Shown here one piece after another: positions 26,856-35,639 of a stretch of 64,000 nucleotides of DNA. The translations under genes were made by a program, and so were the position numbers. Source of the stretch: Streptomyces sp. NBS 14/10 (GTDB lineage Bacteria > Actinomycetota > Actinomycetes > Streptomycetales > Streptomycetaceae). Position 1 is the stretch's first letter. Each line of letters opens with the position of its first letter. Under the pieces are notes generated by a model. The model saw nothing but the letters and a program-made list of their open reading frames with translations. It had not been told where the DNA came from and searched no databases. The DNA is taken from positions 259,165-323,164 of the forward strand of contig NZ_NCSM01000005.1 of the NCBI RefSeq assembly GCF_002224125.1. The letters are read 5' to 3'.

Positions 26856-28175
26856 GTGGCGGTGAGGAGACGCGCGGGAACCATGCGAACGCGCGCGGGG
26901 GTGGCGGTGGCGGTGGTCCTCTCCTGGGGCGTACTGGCCGGGGCGGGCCCGGCCGGGGCGGGTTCCGTGCCCACCCTCCACGCCGCGCCCCGCTATCTGG
27001 AGCACACCGCGCTGGCGCCCGGCGTGGAGTACCGCCAGTTCACACTGGCCACCTCGCACGGCACGGCGCTGGGGCATCTGCTCACCGTCGATCTGCGGCA
27101 GCCTGAGGTCTCGCTCGACCTGCTCCGCCCCGACGCGGTCGCCTCGCGCGCCCGGGTCTCCACGATGGCCGCCGGGCGCTCCGCGATCGCCGCCGTGAAC
27201 GGCGACTTCTTCGACATCACCGAGACCCAGCACCCCGGCGTGGACGCGACGGGCGCCGCGGTGGGCCCGGAGGTCACGGGCGGGCTGGCGCTCAAGTCGG
27301 CGGTGCCCCAGGGCCAGCGGTTCGGCCCGGCGGCACCACTCGGCACCTCCACCGAGGACGTCATCGGGGTCGGCGCCGACCGGATCGCCCGGGTGGGCCG
27401 GCTGACCCTGCGCGGCACGGTGACGGCGGAAGGCCGGGGCACCCGGCCGCTGCGCGGGCTGAACCAATACGCGGTGGCCGTGGACGGCATCGGGGCGTAC
27501 ACCTCCGACTGGGGCAGCGCGTCCCGGGTGCGGGCCACCTGCGGTGTGGACACCGCCCGGTCGGCGCCCTGCAGCGCGGAGACCTTCGAGGTGACGGTGC
27601 GTGAGGGCCGGGTCGCCGAGCGGGCGGCCACGCCCGGCAAGGGCCCGATCGAGGCCGACTCGTTCGTCCTGGTGGGGCGGGAGGCGGGGGCTCGGGCGCT
27701 GCGCGAGCTGCGGGTGGGCGACCCGGTGCGCTTCGACTACGGGCTGCGCGATACGCACGGCCCACGGTTCGCCTTCGCGCTCGGCGGCTTTCCGGTCGTG
27801 CGCGACCGCCACAGGCTGGACGGGCTCGACCCGGTCACCGGGGCGGTGCGCACGGCGGCGGGCATCGGCGACCGCGGGCATCGGCTGTATCTGCTGGTGC
27901 TGGACGGCGAGATGACCTACCGCGCCGGGCTGACCCTCAGCGAGCTCGCGGATGTGATGCTCGGCCTCGGCGCCGACGATGTGGTCAACCTCGACGGCGG
28001 CGGCTCCTCGACGCTTGTGGCGCGGGAGGCGGACGGCGAGCGGTTGACGGTGCGCAACCATCCCTCGGGCGGCACCGAGCGGCTGGTCCCCAATGGGATC
28101 GCGGTGTTCAGCCGCGCCCGGCCCGACGTACGGTCCCAGCCGGACGTACGGTCCCAGCCGGAGGACCGCCGCTGA
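26856..28175 (+). CDS. secreted phosphodiester glycosidase (NAGPA/DUF2233)
   Basis: A 439-residue secreted protein. The N-terminus (RRRAGTMRTR, then a hydrophobic core ending near GAGS) is a signal peptide. The body contains the NAGPA/DUF2233 phosphodiester-glycosidase domain, which uncovers sugars linked through a phosphodiester. The signature blocks are AAVNGDFFDI, FALGGFPVVRD and the C-terminal DDVVNLDGGGSSTL. GTG 26856 is placed by GGAGG seven bases upstream; an ATG at 26886 is possible. The protein ends in a duplicated PDVRSQ unit. It may work with the divergent exported phosphodiesterase; that is inference from proximity. Confidence 0.87.
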   Translation: MAVRRRAGTMRTRAGVAVAVVLSWGVLAGAGPAGAGSVPTLHAAPRYLEHTALAPGVEYRQFTLATSHGTALGHLLTVDLRQPEVSLDLLRPDAVASRARVSTMAAGRSAIAAVNGDFFDITETQHPGVDATGAAVGPEVTGGLALKSAVPQGQRFGPAAPLGTSTEDVIGVGADRIARVGRLTLRGTVTAEGRGTRPLRGLNQYAVAVDGIGAYTSDWGSASRVRATCGVDTARSAPCSAETFEVTVREGRVAERAATPGKGPIEADSFVLVGREAGARALRELRVGDPVRFDYGLRDTHGPRFAFALGGFPVVRDRHRLDGLDPVTGAVRTAAGIGDRGHRLYLLVLDGEMTYRAGLTLSELADVMLGLGADDVVNLDGGGSSTLVAREADGERLTVRNHPSGGTERLVPNGIAVFSRARPDVRSQPDVRSQPEDRR

Positions 28176-28193
28176 GCCCGCGCGACCCGCCGG

Positions 28194-28388
28194 TCAGGGC
28201 CGGACGCTGCTGACCACGTCCGCGGTCGCCGCCAGCCCCTCGGAGATGGTGGGCGCGATACTGCTGCTGGCCAGGTAGAAGCCCAGCGTGACGCAGACCA
28301 GCGCATGGGAGATACGCAGCCCTCCGCTCCGCAGGAAGACCACCGCCAGGATCAGCAGCAGTAGGACCACGGAGATCGAAATGGCCAT
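28194..28388 (-). CDS. small two-helix membrane protein
   Basis: A 64-residue protein with a strong N-terminal hydrophobic helix (ISISVVLLLLILAVVFL), an RSGGLRISHALVC turn, a second helix (VTLGFYLASSSIAP) and a short ATADVVSSVRP tail. I chose Met at 28388 because GAGGAGG stands seven bases upstream; Met at 28412 has none. From memory, very similar small proteins occur beside conjugation genes of actinomycete integrative elements. No such genes are present here, so it may be a remnant or simply a chromosomal relative. Confidence 0.7.
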   Translation of the reverse strand: MAISISVVLLLLILAVVFLRSGGLRISHALVCVTLGFYLASSSIAPTISEGLAATADVVSSVRP

Positions 28389-28612
28389 GGCGAGCCTCCT
28401 CAGGCGCTTCATGAGGATCGGAATCCGGCCGCCAGTTTCGCCCAGTTATGCCCTTGACCCGCGCCATCGCGGTGCTCCATACGAGTGCCGATCACGGGTG
28501 CGAACGCCCCGGCCGCACCCGAATGCCACACCCCGCTCGCCCTCGGACGGCACACCCCGGCCACTCCCGGGCCGCGCGAAGCGCCACGCGCGGCGGCCGG
28601 GAGCGGGGCCGC

Positions 28613-29797
28613 TCAGCCGACAGGGGCGGGCAGGTCCACCAGCCCGGCCAGCGCCTCGCGGTGGCGGCCGGGGGTGCCCAGCGCGATCTCGTCGCTCTTG
28701 GCCCGCTTGAGGTAGAGATGCGCCGGGTGTTCCCAGGTCATGCCGATCCCGCCGTGCAGTTGCACGCACTCCTCGGCAGCGTGCACCGCGACCCGCGCAC
28801 AGTACGACTGGGCGACCGCCACCGTGATGGGGACCTCGGGGCTGTCCGCGGCGAGCGCGTCGGCGGCGTGCCGGGCCGCGGCGCGGGCGGAGACCAGCTC
28901 CAGCCAGAGCCTGGCCATTCGATGTTTGAGCGCCTGGAACGAACCAATGGGGCGGCCGAACTGATGGCGCTCCTTGGTGTGCCGTACGGTCTCCGCCAAA
29001 CACCATTCGGCCAGACCCAGTTGTTCGGAGGCAAGCAGCCCGGCCCCCGCCATAAGGGCCCGGCCGACGGCGGCCCGGGCTCGGTCGGGCCCGGCGAGGC
29101 GGCGGGCCGGGACCTGAGCGAAGTGGAGCGCGGCGAGCGGCCGGGTCAGGTCGAGCGCGGTCAGCGGCTCGACGGTGACCTCGCCGGTATCGCCGGTGAC
29201 ACCGGTGACGCCCGGGGCGTCGATGTCCACGGCGTAGAGCCCGTACCCGTCCGGGCCCTCGGCCGGGACCAGCAGCACATCCGCCCCGACCGCGCCCGCC
29301 ACGCCGCCGACCCGGCCGCTCAGGGCGCCGTCGGCGCCGGCGGTGACGGTCGCGGTCGGCGCGCCGCCGGGCGCACTGGACAGCGGCAGCGCGAGCGCGC
29401 CGACCACACTTCCCTCGGCGAGCCCGCCGAGCAGCCGGGCCACCTGCTCCTCGTCGGTGTCGCAGCCCAGCAGGGCGGAGACGGCGAGCACGGCGCTGGT
29501 GAGATAGGGAACGGGGGCGACGGAGCGGCCCAGCTCCTCCAGCACGACGGCAGCCTCCCGCGCGGTGGCGCCCTGTCCGCCCAGCTTGTCGGGCACCAGC
29601 AGCCCGGCCGTCCCCATCTCCACGGCCAGCGAGCGCCACAACGCGGGGTCGTACGGGCGGCGGCTCTCCGCCTCGGCGAGCACCGCGGCGGGCGGGCAGC
29701 GGTCGGCGAGCAGCGACCGCACGGCGGCGCGCAGATCGTCCTCGGCCTCGGAGTAGAGCAGATCGGCCTCGGAAGAGAGCTTGTCCGGGGTGCTCAT
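28613..29797 (-). CDS. acyl-CoA dehydrogenase
   Basis: A 394-residue flavoprotein that introduces an alpha-beta double bond in an acyl-CoA. The C-terminal signature RHQFGRPIGSFQALKHRMA and the QLHGGIGMTWEHPAHLYLKRAK block are intact. The N-terminal two thirds are less conserved and the middle beta domain is Gly/Ala/Val-rich, as in the smaller subunit of heteromeric steroid acyl-CoA dehydrogenases. Its start overlaps the stop of the dehydrogenase upstream (ATGA), so the pair is coupled and may form an alpha2beta2 enzyme. It is the last gene of a three-gene operon. Confidence 0.92.
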   Translation of the reverse strand: MSTPDKLSSEADLLYSEAEDDLRAAVRSLLADRCPPAAVLAEAESRRPYDPALWRSLAVEMGTAGLLVPDKLGGQGATAREAAVVLEELGRSVAPVPYLTSAVLAVSALLGCDTDEEQVARLLGGLAEGSVVGALALPLSSAPGGAPTATVTAGADGALSGRVGGVAGAVGADVLLVPAEGPDGYGLYAVDIDAPGVTGVTGDTGEVTVEPLTALDLTRPLAALHFAQVPARRLAGPDRARAAVGRALMAGAGLLASEQLGLAEWCLAETVRHTKERHQFGRPIGSFQALKHRMARLWLELVSARAAARHAADALAADSPEVPITVAVAQSYCARVAVHAAEECVQLHGGIGMTWEHPAHLYLKRAKSDEIALGTPGRHREALAGLVDLPAPVG

Positions 29798-30993
29798 CGG
29801 GGCAGGTCCTTCCACGGGAGGTCCTTGTCGGTCCGCGGCTCGGACGGCAGGCCCAGGACGCGTTCGGCGACGATGTTGAGCAGCACCTCGGAGGTGCCGC
29901 CCTCGATGGAGTTGCCCTTGGCGCGCAGATACCGGTAGCCGGCCTCGCGCCCGGTGAAGTCGACGAGCTCGGGGCGGCGCAGCGTCCAGTCGTCGTACAG
30001 CAGGCCCTCCTCGCCCAGCAGTTCCACCTCCAGGCCGCTGATCTCCTGGTTGAGTCGGGCGAAGGCGAGCTTCATCGCCGAGCCCTCGGGGCCGGGCTGG
30101 CCCATCGCCAGCTGCTGGCGCAGCCGTTCGCCCGCCAGCCGGGCCGCCTCGGCCTCCACCCACAGCCCGAGCAGCCGCTGGTGGAGATCGTGGGTGCGCA
30201 GCTCGGGCCGCTCGCGCCAGGCCGTGGCGATCCGGCCGATCATGTCGCCCTCACGGGGGACGCGGCCGCCGCCGATGGCGACGCGCTCGTTCATCAGGGT
30301 GGTCTGGGCGACCTTCCAGCCCTCGCCGACCTCGCCGAGGCGCCGGCTGTCGGGGATGCGCACGCCGGTGAGAAAGACCTCGTTGAACTCCGCCTCGCCG
30401 GTGATCTGGCGCAGCGGGCGCACCTCGACCCCGGGGTCGGTCATATCGCAGATGAAGTAGCTGATGCCGCGGTGCTTGGGCAGGTCCGGGTCGGTGCGGG
30501 CGATCAGGATCGCCCAGCGGGCGAGGTGGGCGCTGGACGTCCAGACCTTCTGCCCGTCGATCACCCAGGTGTCTCCGTCGCGCACCGCCCGGGTGCCGAG
30601 GGCCGCGAGGTCGGAGCCGGCTCCCGGTTCGCTGAACAGCTGACACCACACCTCCTCACCGGTCCACAGCGGGCGCAGCAGACGGGTGCGCTGCTCGTCG
30701 GTGCCGAAGCCGAGGATGGTGGGCGCGGCCATGCCGAGGCCGATGCCGATGCGGCGGGGGTCGTTGTCCGGCGCGCCCGCGGCGTCGAGTTCGGCGTCCA
30801 CGACGGACTGCAGGGAGCGGGGGGCGCCCAGGCCGCCGAGCCCTGCCGGGTAATGGATCCAGGCGAGTCCGGCGTCGAAGCGGGCCCGCAGGAAGTCCAG
30901 CCTGGCCGTGGTGGCCACGGGGTGCTCGGCGAGCAGTTGCCTGACCTGGTCGCGCAGTCCGTCGGCGGTCACCCGCTCCGTGGTCGTACTCAT
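29794..30993 (-). CDS. acyl-CoA dehydrogenase
   Basis: A 399-residue acyl-CoA dehydrogenase. The flavin-binding block QLFSEPGAGSDLAAL, the VWTSSAHLARW strand and the terminal GGTSEVLLNIVAERVLGLP are clear. The C-terminal part lacks the usual RxQFG motif, which its partner at 28613-29797 carries, so the two look complementary, as in actinobacterial heteromeric FadE pairs acting on bulky steroid-type substrates. It is coupled by ATGA overlaps both to the oxidoreductase before it and the dehydrogenase after it. The substrate is unknown. Confidence 0.92.
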   Translation of the reverse strand: MSTTTERVTADGLRDQVRQLLAEHPVATTARLDFLRARFDAGLAWIHYPAGLGGLGAPRSLQSVVDAELDAAGAPDNDPRRIGIGLGMAAPTILGFGTDEQRTRLLRPLWTGEEVWCQLFSEPGAGSDLAALGTRAVRDGDTWVIDGQKVWTSSAHLARWAILIARTDPDLPKHRGISYFICDMTDPGVEVRPLRQITGEAEFNEVFLTGVRIPDSRRLGEVGEGWKVAQTTLMNERVAIGGGRVPREGDMIGRIATAWRERPELRTHDLHQRLLGLWVEAEAARLAGERLRQQLAMGQPGPEGSAMKLAFARLNQEISGLEVELLGEEGLLYDDWTLRRPELVDFTGREAGYRYLRAKGNSIEGGTSEVLLNIVAERVLGLPSEPRTDKDLPWKDLPR

Positions 30994-31994
30994 CGCCCCT
31001 CCCCCTGACGCTGCCCCGGGACGACCACGACACGGCCGGTGGTGGTGCCGTCCGCGACGCGCTGGACGGCGTCGGCTGCCGCGTCCAGCGGCACCCGCTC
31101 GCTGACCAGGGGGCTGACCGTGCCCTGGGCGGCGAGGCGCGTCAGCTCGTCGTGGCAGGCGCGGACGGCGGCGGGGTCGTGGGTGTTGTACAGGCCCCAG
31201 TGGAGGCCGAGGATGGCGTAGTTCTTGACGAGGGCGTGGTTGAGGGCGGCCTGGGGGACGACGCCGCTGGCGAATCCGACGACCACGATCCGGCCCTCGA
31301 AGGCCACGCACTTGACCGACTTGGCGAACGCGTCGCCGCCGACCGGGTCGTAGATCACATCGGCGCCCCGTCCGCCGGTGGCCTCCTTGACGGCAGCGAC
31401 GATGTCCTCGTGCCGCCGGTCGATCACGAGGTCGCAGCCGAGCTCCCGGGCCACCTTGGCCTTGTCCTCGCCGCCGACGACACCGATCACCCGCGCCCCG
31501 TGGGCCTTGCCCAGCTGGACGGCGGCGCTGCCGACGCCGCCCGCGGCGGCGTGCACGAGCAGCGTCTCGCCGGGCTGCAGCCGGGCCCGGCGGTGCAGGC
31601 CGAACCACCCGGTCTGGTAGCCGATGTGCAGCGCCGCGGCCTGCGCGTCGTCCAGCGCGTCGGGCGCGGGCAGCGCGGCCGCGGCGCTGACGACCGTGGT
31701 CTCGGCGAAGCCGCCGGTGGGCAGCGCGGGGGTGGCGATGACCCGGTCGCCCGGGCGGCCCTGCGCGCCTTCACCGACGGCCAGGACCTCGCCGCACACC
31801 TCGACGCCGGGGGTGAACGGCAGCGGCGGGCGCACCTGGTACTGCCCGCGGCACAGCAGGGCGTCGGGGAAGTTGACGTCGGCGGCCCTGACCCGCAGCA
31901 GCAGCTGTCCGGGCCCGGCGGCCGGCTCCGCCACCTCTTCCAGCCGCATCACCGCGCGCGGCTCGCCCGTCTCGTGCACTCGCCATGCCTGCAT
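30990..31994 (-). CDS. NADPH:quinone oxidoreductase-like MDR protein
   Basis: A 334-residue medium-chain dehydrogenase/reductase of the zinc-free quinone oxidoreductase type. Visible: the GroES-like N-terminus with RAADVNFPDALLCRGQYQ, PGVEVCGEVLAVG, the NADPH-binding HAAAGGVGSAAVQLGKAHGARVIG Rossmann motif, and GADVIYDPVGG. No zinc-ligand cysteines are seen. Such enzymes reduce enones or quinones and, next to acyl-CoA dehydrogenases, could act as an enoyl reductase. The start at 31994 has GGAGG nine bases upstream. It heads the operon. Confidence 0.88.
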   Translation of the reverse strand: MQAWRVHETGEPRAVMRLEEVAEPAAGPGQLLLRVRAADVNFPDALLCRGQYQVRPPLPFTPGVEVCGEVLAVGEGAQGRPGDRVIATPALPTGGFAETTVVSAAAALPAPDALDDAQAAALHIGYQTGWFGLHRRARLQPGETLLVHAAAGGVGSAAVQLGKAHGARVIGVVGGEDKAKVARELGCDLVIDRRHEDIVAAVKEATGGRGADVIYDPVGGDAFAKSVKCVAFEGRIVVVGFASGVVPQAALNHALVKNYAILGLHWGLYNTHDPAAVRACHDELTRLAAQGTVSPLVSERVPLDAAADAVQRVADGTTTGRVVVVPGQRQGEGR

Positions 31995-32051
31995 ACCGGT
32001 GGCCTCCCACACCCTGTCGGTCGGCGCGCGGTCCTCGCGCCGAGCGCATAC

Positions 32052-32064
32052 TAACCAGTCGGTA
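32052..32064. promoter_or_regulatory. TetR-type dyad over a TAGTAT -10 element upstream of the MDR/acyl-CoA dehydrogenase operon
   Basis: TAACCAGTCGGTA is an imperfect inverted repeat (TAACC/CGGTA) 58 bases upstream of the MDR start. On the minus strand the sequence GACTGGTTAGTATGC holds a TAGTAT -10-like hexamer touching it. ACC...GGT dyads at this position are typical of TetR-type repressors of acyl-CoA genes. No TetR gene is adjacent. Confidence 0.45.
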
Positions 32065-32275
32065 CGACCAGCGGAACCGTCCGGCGAGGCGCGTCCGGAT
32101 CACTCCGCCGGGCGACGGATGCACTCTTGTGCGACGCTGGACGGGCCCTGAGGCTGGATGGGCCCTTGAGTCAGACGCCACCGACAGGTGAGAGTGGGCG
32201 GCGGCAACGCGGCTCGCACCGACCCCCAAAAGGCGCGCGAACCGAGCCCATCCAAACGGGACGGGAGTGACGACT

Positions 32276-33532
32276 GTGCCCGACAACCAGGCGATCAACG
32301 AAGCCGAGACAGAGGCCCGAATACGCGGCATCTGTTTCAAGACCGGACCGCCCCGGCGGTTCGGTGTCGAGCTCGAATGGCTCGTACACGATGTGCACCA
32401 CCCCGCACACCCCGTGGAGACCGCCCGGCTGGAGGCCGCGGTCACCGCACTGCGCGAACTGCCGCTCCGGTCCAGCCTCACCTTCGAACCGGGCGGCCAG
32501 CTGGAGCTCAGCTCCCTCCCGGCCGACTCGCTCACCGCCCTGGTGGAGTCCGCCGCCGCCGATCTGGCGCTCGTACGCCCGCTCCTCGCCCGCCTCGGCC
32601 TGGGCATCGCCGGCCACGGGCACGACCCCTGGCGCCCACCGCGCAGGTTTCTCACCACCCCCCGCTACGCCACGATGGAGAGCTACTTCGACCGCCGCGG
32701 CCCGGCCGGGCGTTCCATGATGTGCAACACCGCCTCCGTGCAGGTGTGTGTGGACGCCGGCCACGACGAGCCGGGACCGCTCGGCGTCGGGAGACGCTGG
32801 CAGCTGGCCCATCTGCTGGGGGCCGTGCTGACCGCCGCCTTCGCCAACTCTCCGCTGCGCCAGGGCGCGCCCACCGGCTACCGCTCGACGCGGCAGGCCC
32901 TGTGGACCGCGATGGACCCCGGCCGGACGCTTGCGCCACCCACCGGCCCGGACCTGCGGGCCGCCTGGGCCGGGTATGTGCTGGACGCGCCCGTGATGGC
33001 CATCCGGGACGGCGAGGAGGCGTGGGCCGTGCCGTACGGGCTCACCTTCCGCGACTGGATCCGCACCGGCGCACCCCGGCCGCCCACCTGGGACGACCTC
33101 GACTACCACATATCGACCCTCTTCCCGCCCGTCCGCCCCCGCGGCCATCTGGAGCTGCGCATGATCGACGCGCAGCGCGGCGACGACGGCTGGATCGTCC
33201 CGCTCGCCGTCACCGTGGCCCTCTTCGACGACCCCGAGGCGACGGAGACCGTCTACCGCGTGGTGAAACCCCTCTCGGAGACGGCGGGCCCGGAGCCCGC
33301 GCCCGCCAATCCGCTGTGGCGCTCCGCCGCCCGCCGCGCCCTCGCCGACCCCGAGCTGCGCGCCGCCGCGACCGTCTGCTTCACCACGGCCCTGGAGGCG
33401 CTGCCCCGGCTCGGGGCCTCCCCCGCCATCACCTCCGCCGTCGCCGCCTTCACCGACCGCTATGTCGCCCGCGGCCGGTGTCCCGCCGACGATCTGCTCA
33501 CCCCCGTCACCGGGAAGGAGTACCGGCCATGA
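32276..33532 (+). CDS. egtA: ergothioneine biosynthesis glutamate-cysteine ligase EgtA
   Basis: A 418-residue member of the GCS2-like glutamate-cysteine ligases that supplies gamma-glutamylcysteine for ergothioneine. Family landmarks are FGVELEWLVHD (catalytic acidic residues), FEPGGQLELSS, MMCNTASVQVCVD, FANSPLRQG, RSTRQALWTAMD and HLELRMIDAQ. Two GTG codons nine bases apart can start it; I prefer 32276, which has GGGAG eight bases upstream, while 32267 overlaps that site. It opens the four-gene egt operon and its stop overlaps the egtB start. Confidence 0.95.
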   Translation: MPDNQAINEAETEARIRGICFKTGPPRRFGVELEWLVHDVHHPAHPVETARLEAAVTALRELPLRSSLTFEPGGQLELSSLPADSLTALVESAAADLALVRPLLARLGLGIAGHGHDPWRPPRRFLTTPRYATMESYFDRRGPAGRSMMCNTASVQVCVDAGHDEPGPLGVGRRWQLAHLLGAVLTAAFANSPLRQGAPTGYRSTRQALWTAMDPGRTLAPPTGPDLRAAWAGYVLDAPVMAIRDGEEAWAVPYGLTFRDWIRTGAPRPPTWDDLDYHISTLFPPVRPRGHLELRMIDAQRGDDGWIVPLAVTVALFDDPEATETVYRVVKPLSETAGPEPAPANPLWRSAARRALADPELRAAATVCFTTALEALPRLGASPAITSAVAAFTDRYVARGRCPADDLLTPVTGKEYRP

Positions 33533-34863
33533 CCGCTCCCGGCCTCGACACCGACCCCGAGGCGCTGCGCCTGAGCGCCGCAGCGGCGCTGCGGCGCGCG
33601 CGCGAACGCACCGGCACCCTCACCACCTGCGTCGATGAACACGACCTCACCGCCCAGCACTCCCCGCTGATGTCACCGCTGGTCTGGGACCTGGCCCACA
33701 TCGGCAACCAGGAGGAGCAGTGGCTGCTGCGCGCGGTCGCCGGGCAGGAGGCGCTGCGCCCCGAGATCGACTCGGTGTACGACGCTTTCGAGCACCCGCG
33801 CGCCAAGCGGCCCTGGCTGCCGCTGCTGCCGCCCGCCGAGGCCCGCGGATACGTGGCCGATGTACGCGGCCGGGTGCTCGATGTGCTCGAGCGGATCCCG
33901 CTGCGGGGCGGGCCGCTGGTCGACGCCGCCTTCGCGTTCGGCATGATCGCGCAGCACGAACAGCAGCACGACGAGACGATGCTCATCACCCACCAGCTGC
34001 GCCCAGGGCCCGCCGCGCTCACCGCCCCGCCCCCGCCGGAAAGCGCTGACGGCGCCGCCCTGCCGGCGGAGGTGCTGATCCCCGGTGGCTCGTTCACCAT
34101 GGGCACCTCCACCGAGCCCTGGGCCCTGGACAACGAGCGCCCGGCCCACCGGCGGGTGGTCCCCGCCTTCTTCATGGACACCGCCCCGGTCACGGCCGGC
34201 GCGTACGCGCGGTTCATCGAGGACGGCGGCTATGAGCGGCGGCGCTGGTGGACCGAGGCGGGCTGGCGCCATATCCACGAGCACGGCCTGACCGCGCCGC
34301 TGTTCTGGCGGCGCGAGGCCGGGCAGTGGCTGCGTCGGCGGTTCGGCGTGACGGAGCCGGTGCGGCCCGATGAACCCGTGGTGCATGTGAACTGGTACGA
34401 GGCCGACGCCTACGCCCGCTGGGCGGGTCGGCGGCTGCCCACCGAGGCGGAGTGGGAGAAGGCCGCCCGGCACGATCCGGCGGACGGCCGGTCCCGGCGC
34501 TACCCCTGGGGCGACGCGGACCCCACCCCGGTCCACGCCAACCTGGGCCAGCGCCATCTGCGGCCGGCCCCGGCCGGCAGCTATCCGCGCGGTGCCTCGC
34601 CGCTCGGCGTCCGGCAGCTGATCGGCGACGTATGGGAGTGGACGGCCAGCGACTTCCTGCCCTACCCGGGGTTCCGGGCCTTTCCGTACCGCGAGTACTC
34701 GGAGGTTTTCTTCGGTGACGCGTACAAGGTGCTGCGCGGCGGCTCCTTCGCCGTGGACCAGGTCGCCTGCCGCGGCACCTTCCGCAATTGGGACCTGCCG
34801 ATACGCCGCCAGATCTTCTCGGGCTTCCGCACCGCGCGCGACGCGGCGCCCGGGGAAGCGTGA
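33529..34863 (+). CDS. egtB: ergothioneine synthase EgtB (iron-dependent sulfoxide synthase)
   Basis: A 444-residue non-haem iron enzyme that joins trimethylhistidine (hercynine) to gamma-glutamylcysteine with oxygen. The N-terminal DinB-like domain shows the iron ligands His57 (in LAHIGNQEE) and His143/His147 (HxxxHxE). The C-terminal FGE-like domain begins near IPGGSFTMG and ends with VLRGGSFAVD and RGTFRNWD. All match the mycobacterial enzyme. The ATG overlaps the egtA stop (ATGA). No key residue is missing. Confidence 0.96.
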   Translation: MTAPGLDTDPEALRLSAAAALRRARERTGTLTTCVDEHDLTAQHSPLMSPLVWDLAHIGNQEEQWLLRAVAGQEALRPEIDSVYDAFEHPRAKRPWLPLLPPAEARGYVADVRGRVLDVLERIPLRGGPLVDAAFAFGMIAQHEQQHDETMLITHQLRPGPAALTAPPPPESADGAALPAEVLIPGGSFTMGTSTEPWALDNERPAHRRVVPAFFMDTAPVTAGAYARFIEDGGYERRRWWTEAGWRHIHEHGLTAPLFWRREAGQWLRRRFGVTEPVRPDEPVVHVNWYEADAYARWAGRRLPTEAEWEKAARHDPADGRSRRYPWGDADPTPVHANLGQRHLRPAPAGSYPRGASPLGVRQLIGDVWEWTASDFLPYPGFRAFPYREYSEVFFGDAYKVLRGGSFAVDQVACRGTFRNWDLPIRRQIFSGFRTARDAAPGEA

Positions 34864-34883
34864 ACCGGAAGGGGGTGATGCCG

Positions 34884-35639
34884 ATGTGCCGGCATCTCGC
34901 CTATCTCGGACCCAACACCCCTGTGGGGGAACTCCTCATCGCGCCCCCGCACGGGCTGTACCGCCAGTCGTACGAGCCACGGCGGCAGCGGCACGGCCGG
35001 ATGAACGCCGACGGGTTCGGCGTCGGCTGGTACGCGGAGGGCGACCCGGTGGCCGCCCGCTACCGGCGCGCCGGGCCCATCTGGGCCGATCCGTCATTCA
35101 CCGATCTGGCCCGGGTGATCCGGACCGGCTCGCTGCTGGCCGCCGTGCGCAACGCCTCGGAGGCGAGCGCCGACGGGGAGGCGGGCGCCGCCCCCTTCGC
35201 CTCGGGGGCCTGGCTGTTCAGCCACAACGGCAGGGTCGAGGACTGGCCCCACTCCATGGCCGACCTCGTCACCACCCTGCCGCCCGCCGATCTGCTGCGG
35301 CTGGAGGCGCGCTGCGACGCGGCGTTCCTGTGGGCGCTCACGCTGCACCGGCTGCGCCTGGGCCACGACCTGGCCACGGCACTGGGCGAGACCACCGGCA
35401 CGGTGGCCGCCTCGGCGCCCGGGTCGCGGCTGAATCTGCTGCTCACGGACGGCGAGACCATCGCCGCCACCACCTGGGGCGACACACTCAGCTATCTGGC
35501 CGATCCGGGCCACAGCGTGGTGGTCGCGTCCGAGCCGTACGACGACGATCCGCGCTGGACCGACGTCCCCGACCGCACCCTGCTCACCGCCACCCGCTCC
35601 GATGTTCAGCTCACCGCACTCAAGGAGGCTTCCCTGTGA
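34884..35639 (+). CDS. egtC: ergothioneine biosynthesis amidohydrolase EgtC
   Basis: A 251-residue class II glutamine amidotransferase fold that cleaves glutamate from gamma-glutamyl-hercynylcysteine sulfoxide. The nucleophile must be Cys2, which fixes the start at 34884 (Met-Cys-Arg-His) rather than the upstream GTG or ATG codons; AAGGGGG lies eight bases upstream. Other landmarks are NADGFGVGWYAEG, AAVRNASE and FSHNGRVEDWP. Its stop overlaps the GTG of egtD. Length and motifs are complete. Confidence 0.95.
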   Translation: MCRHLAYLGPNTPVGELLIAPPHGLYRQSYEPRRQRHGRMNADGFGVGWYAEGDPVAARYRRAGPIWADPSFTDLARVIRTGSLLAAVRNASEASADGEAGAAPFASGAWLFSHNGRVEDWPHSMADLVTTLPPADLLRLEARCDAAFLWALTLHRLRLGHDLATALGETTGTVAASAPGSRLNLLLTDGETIAATTWGDTLSYLADPGHSVVVASEPYDDDPRWTDVPDRTLLTATRSDVQLTALKEASL

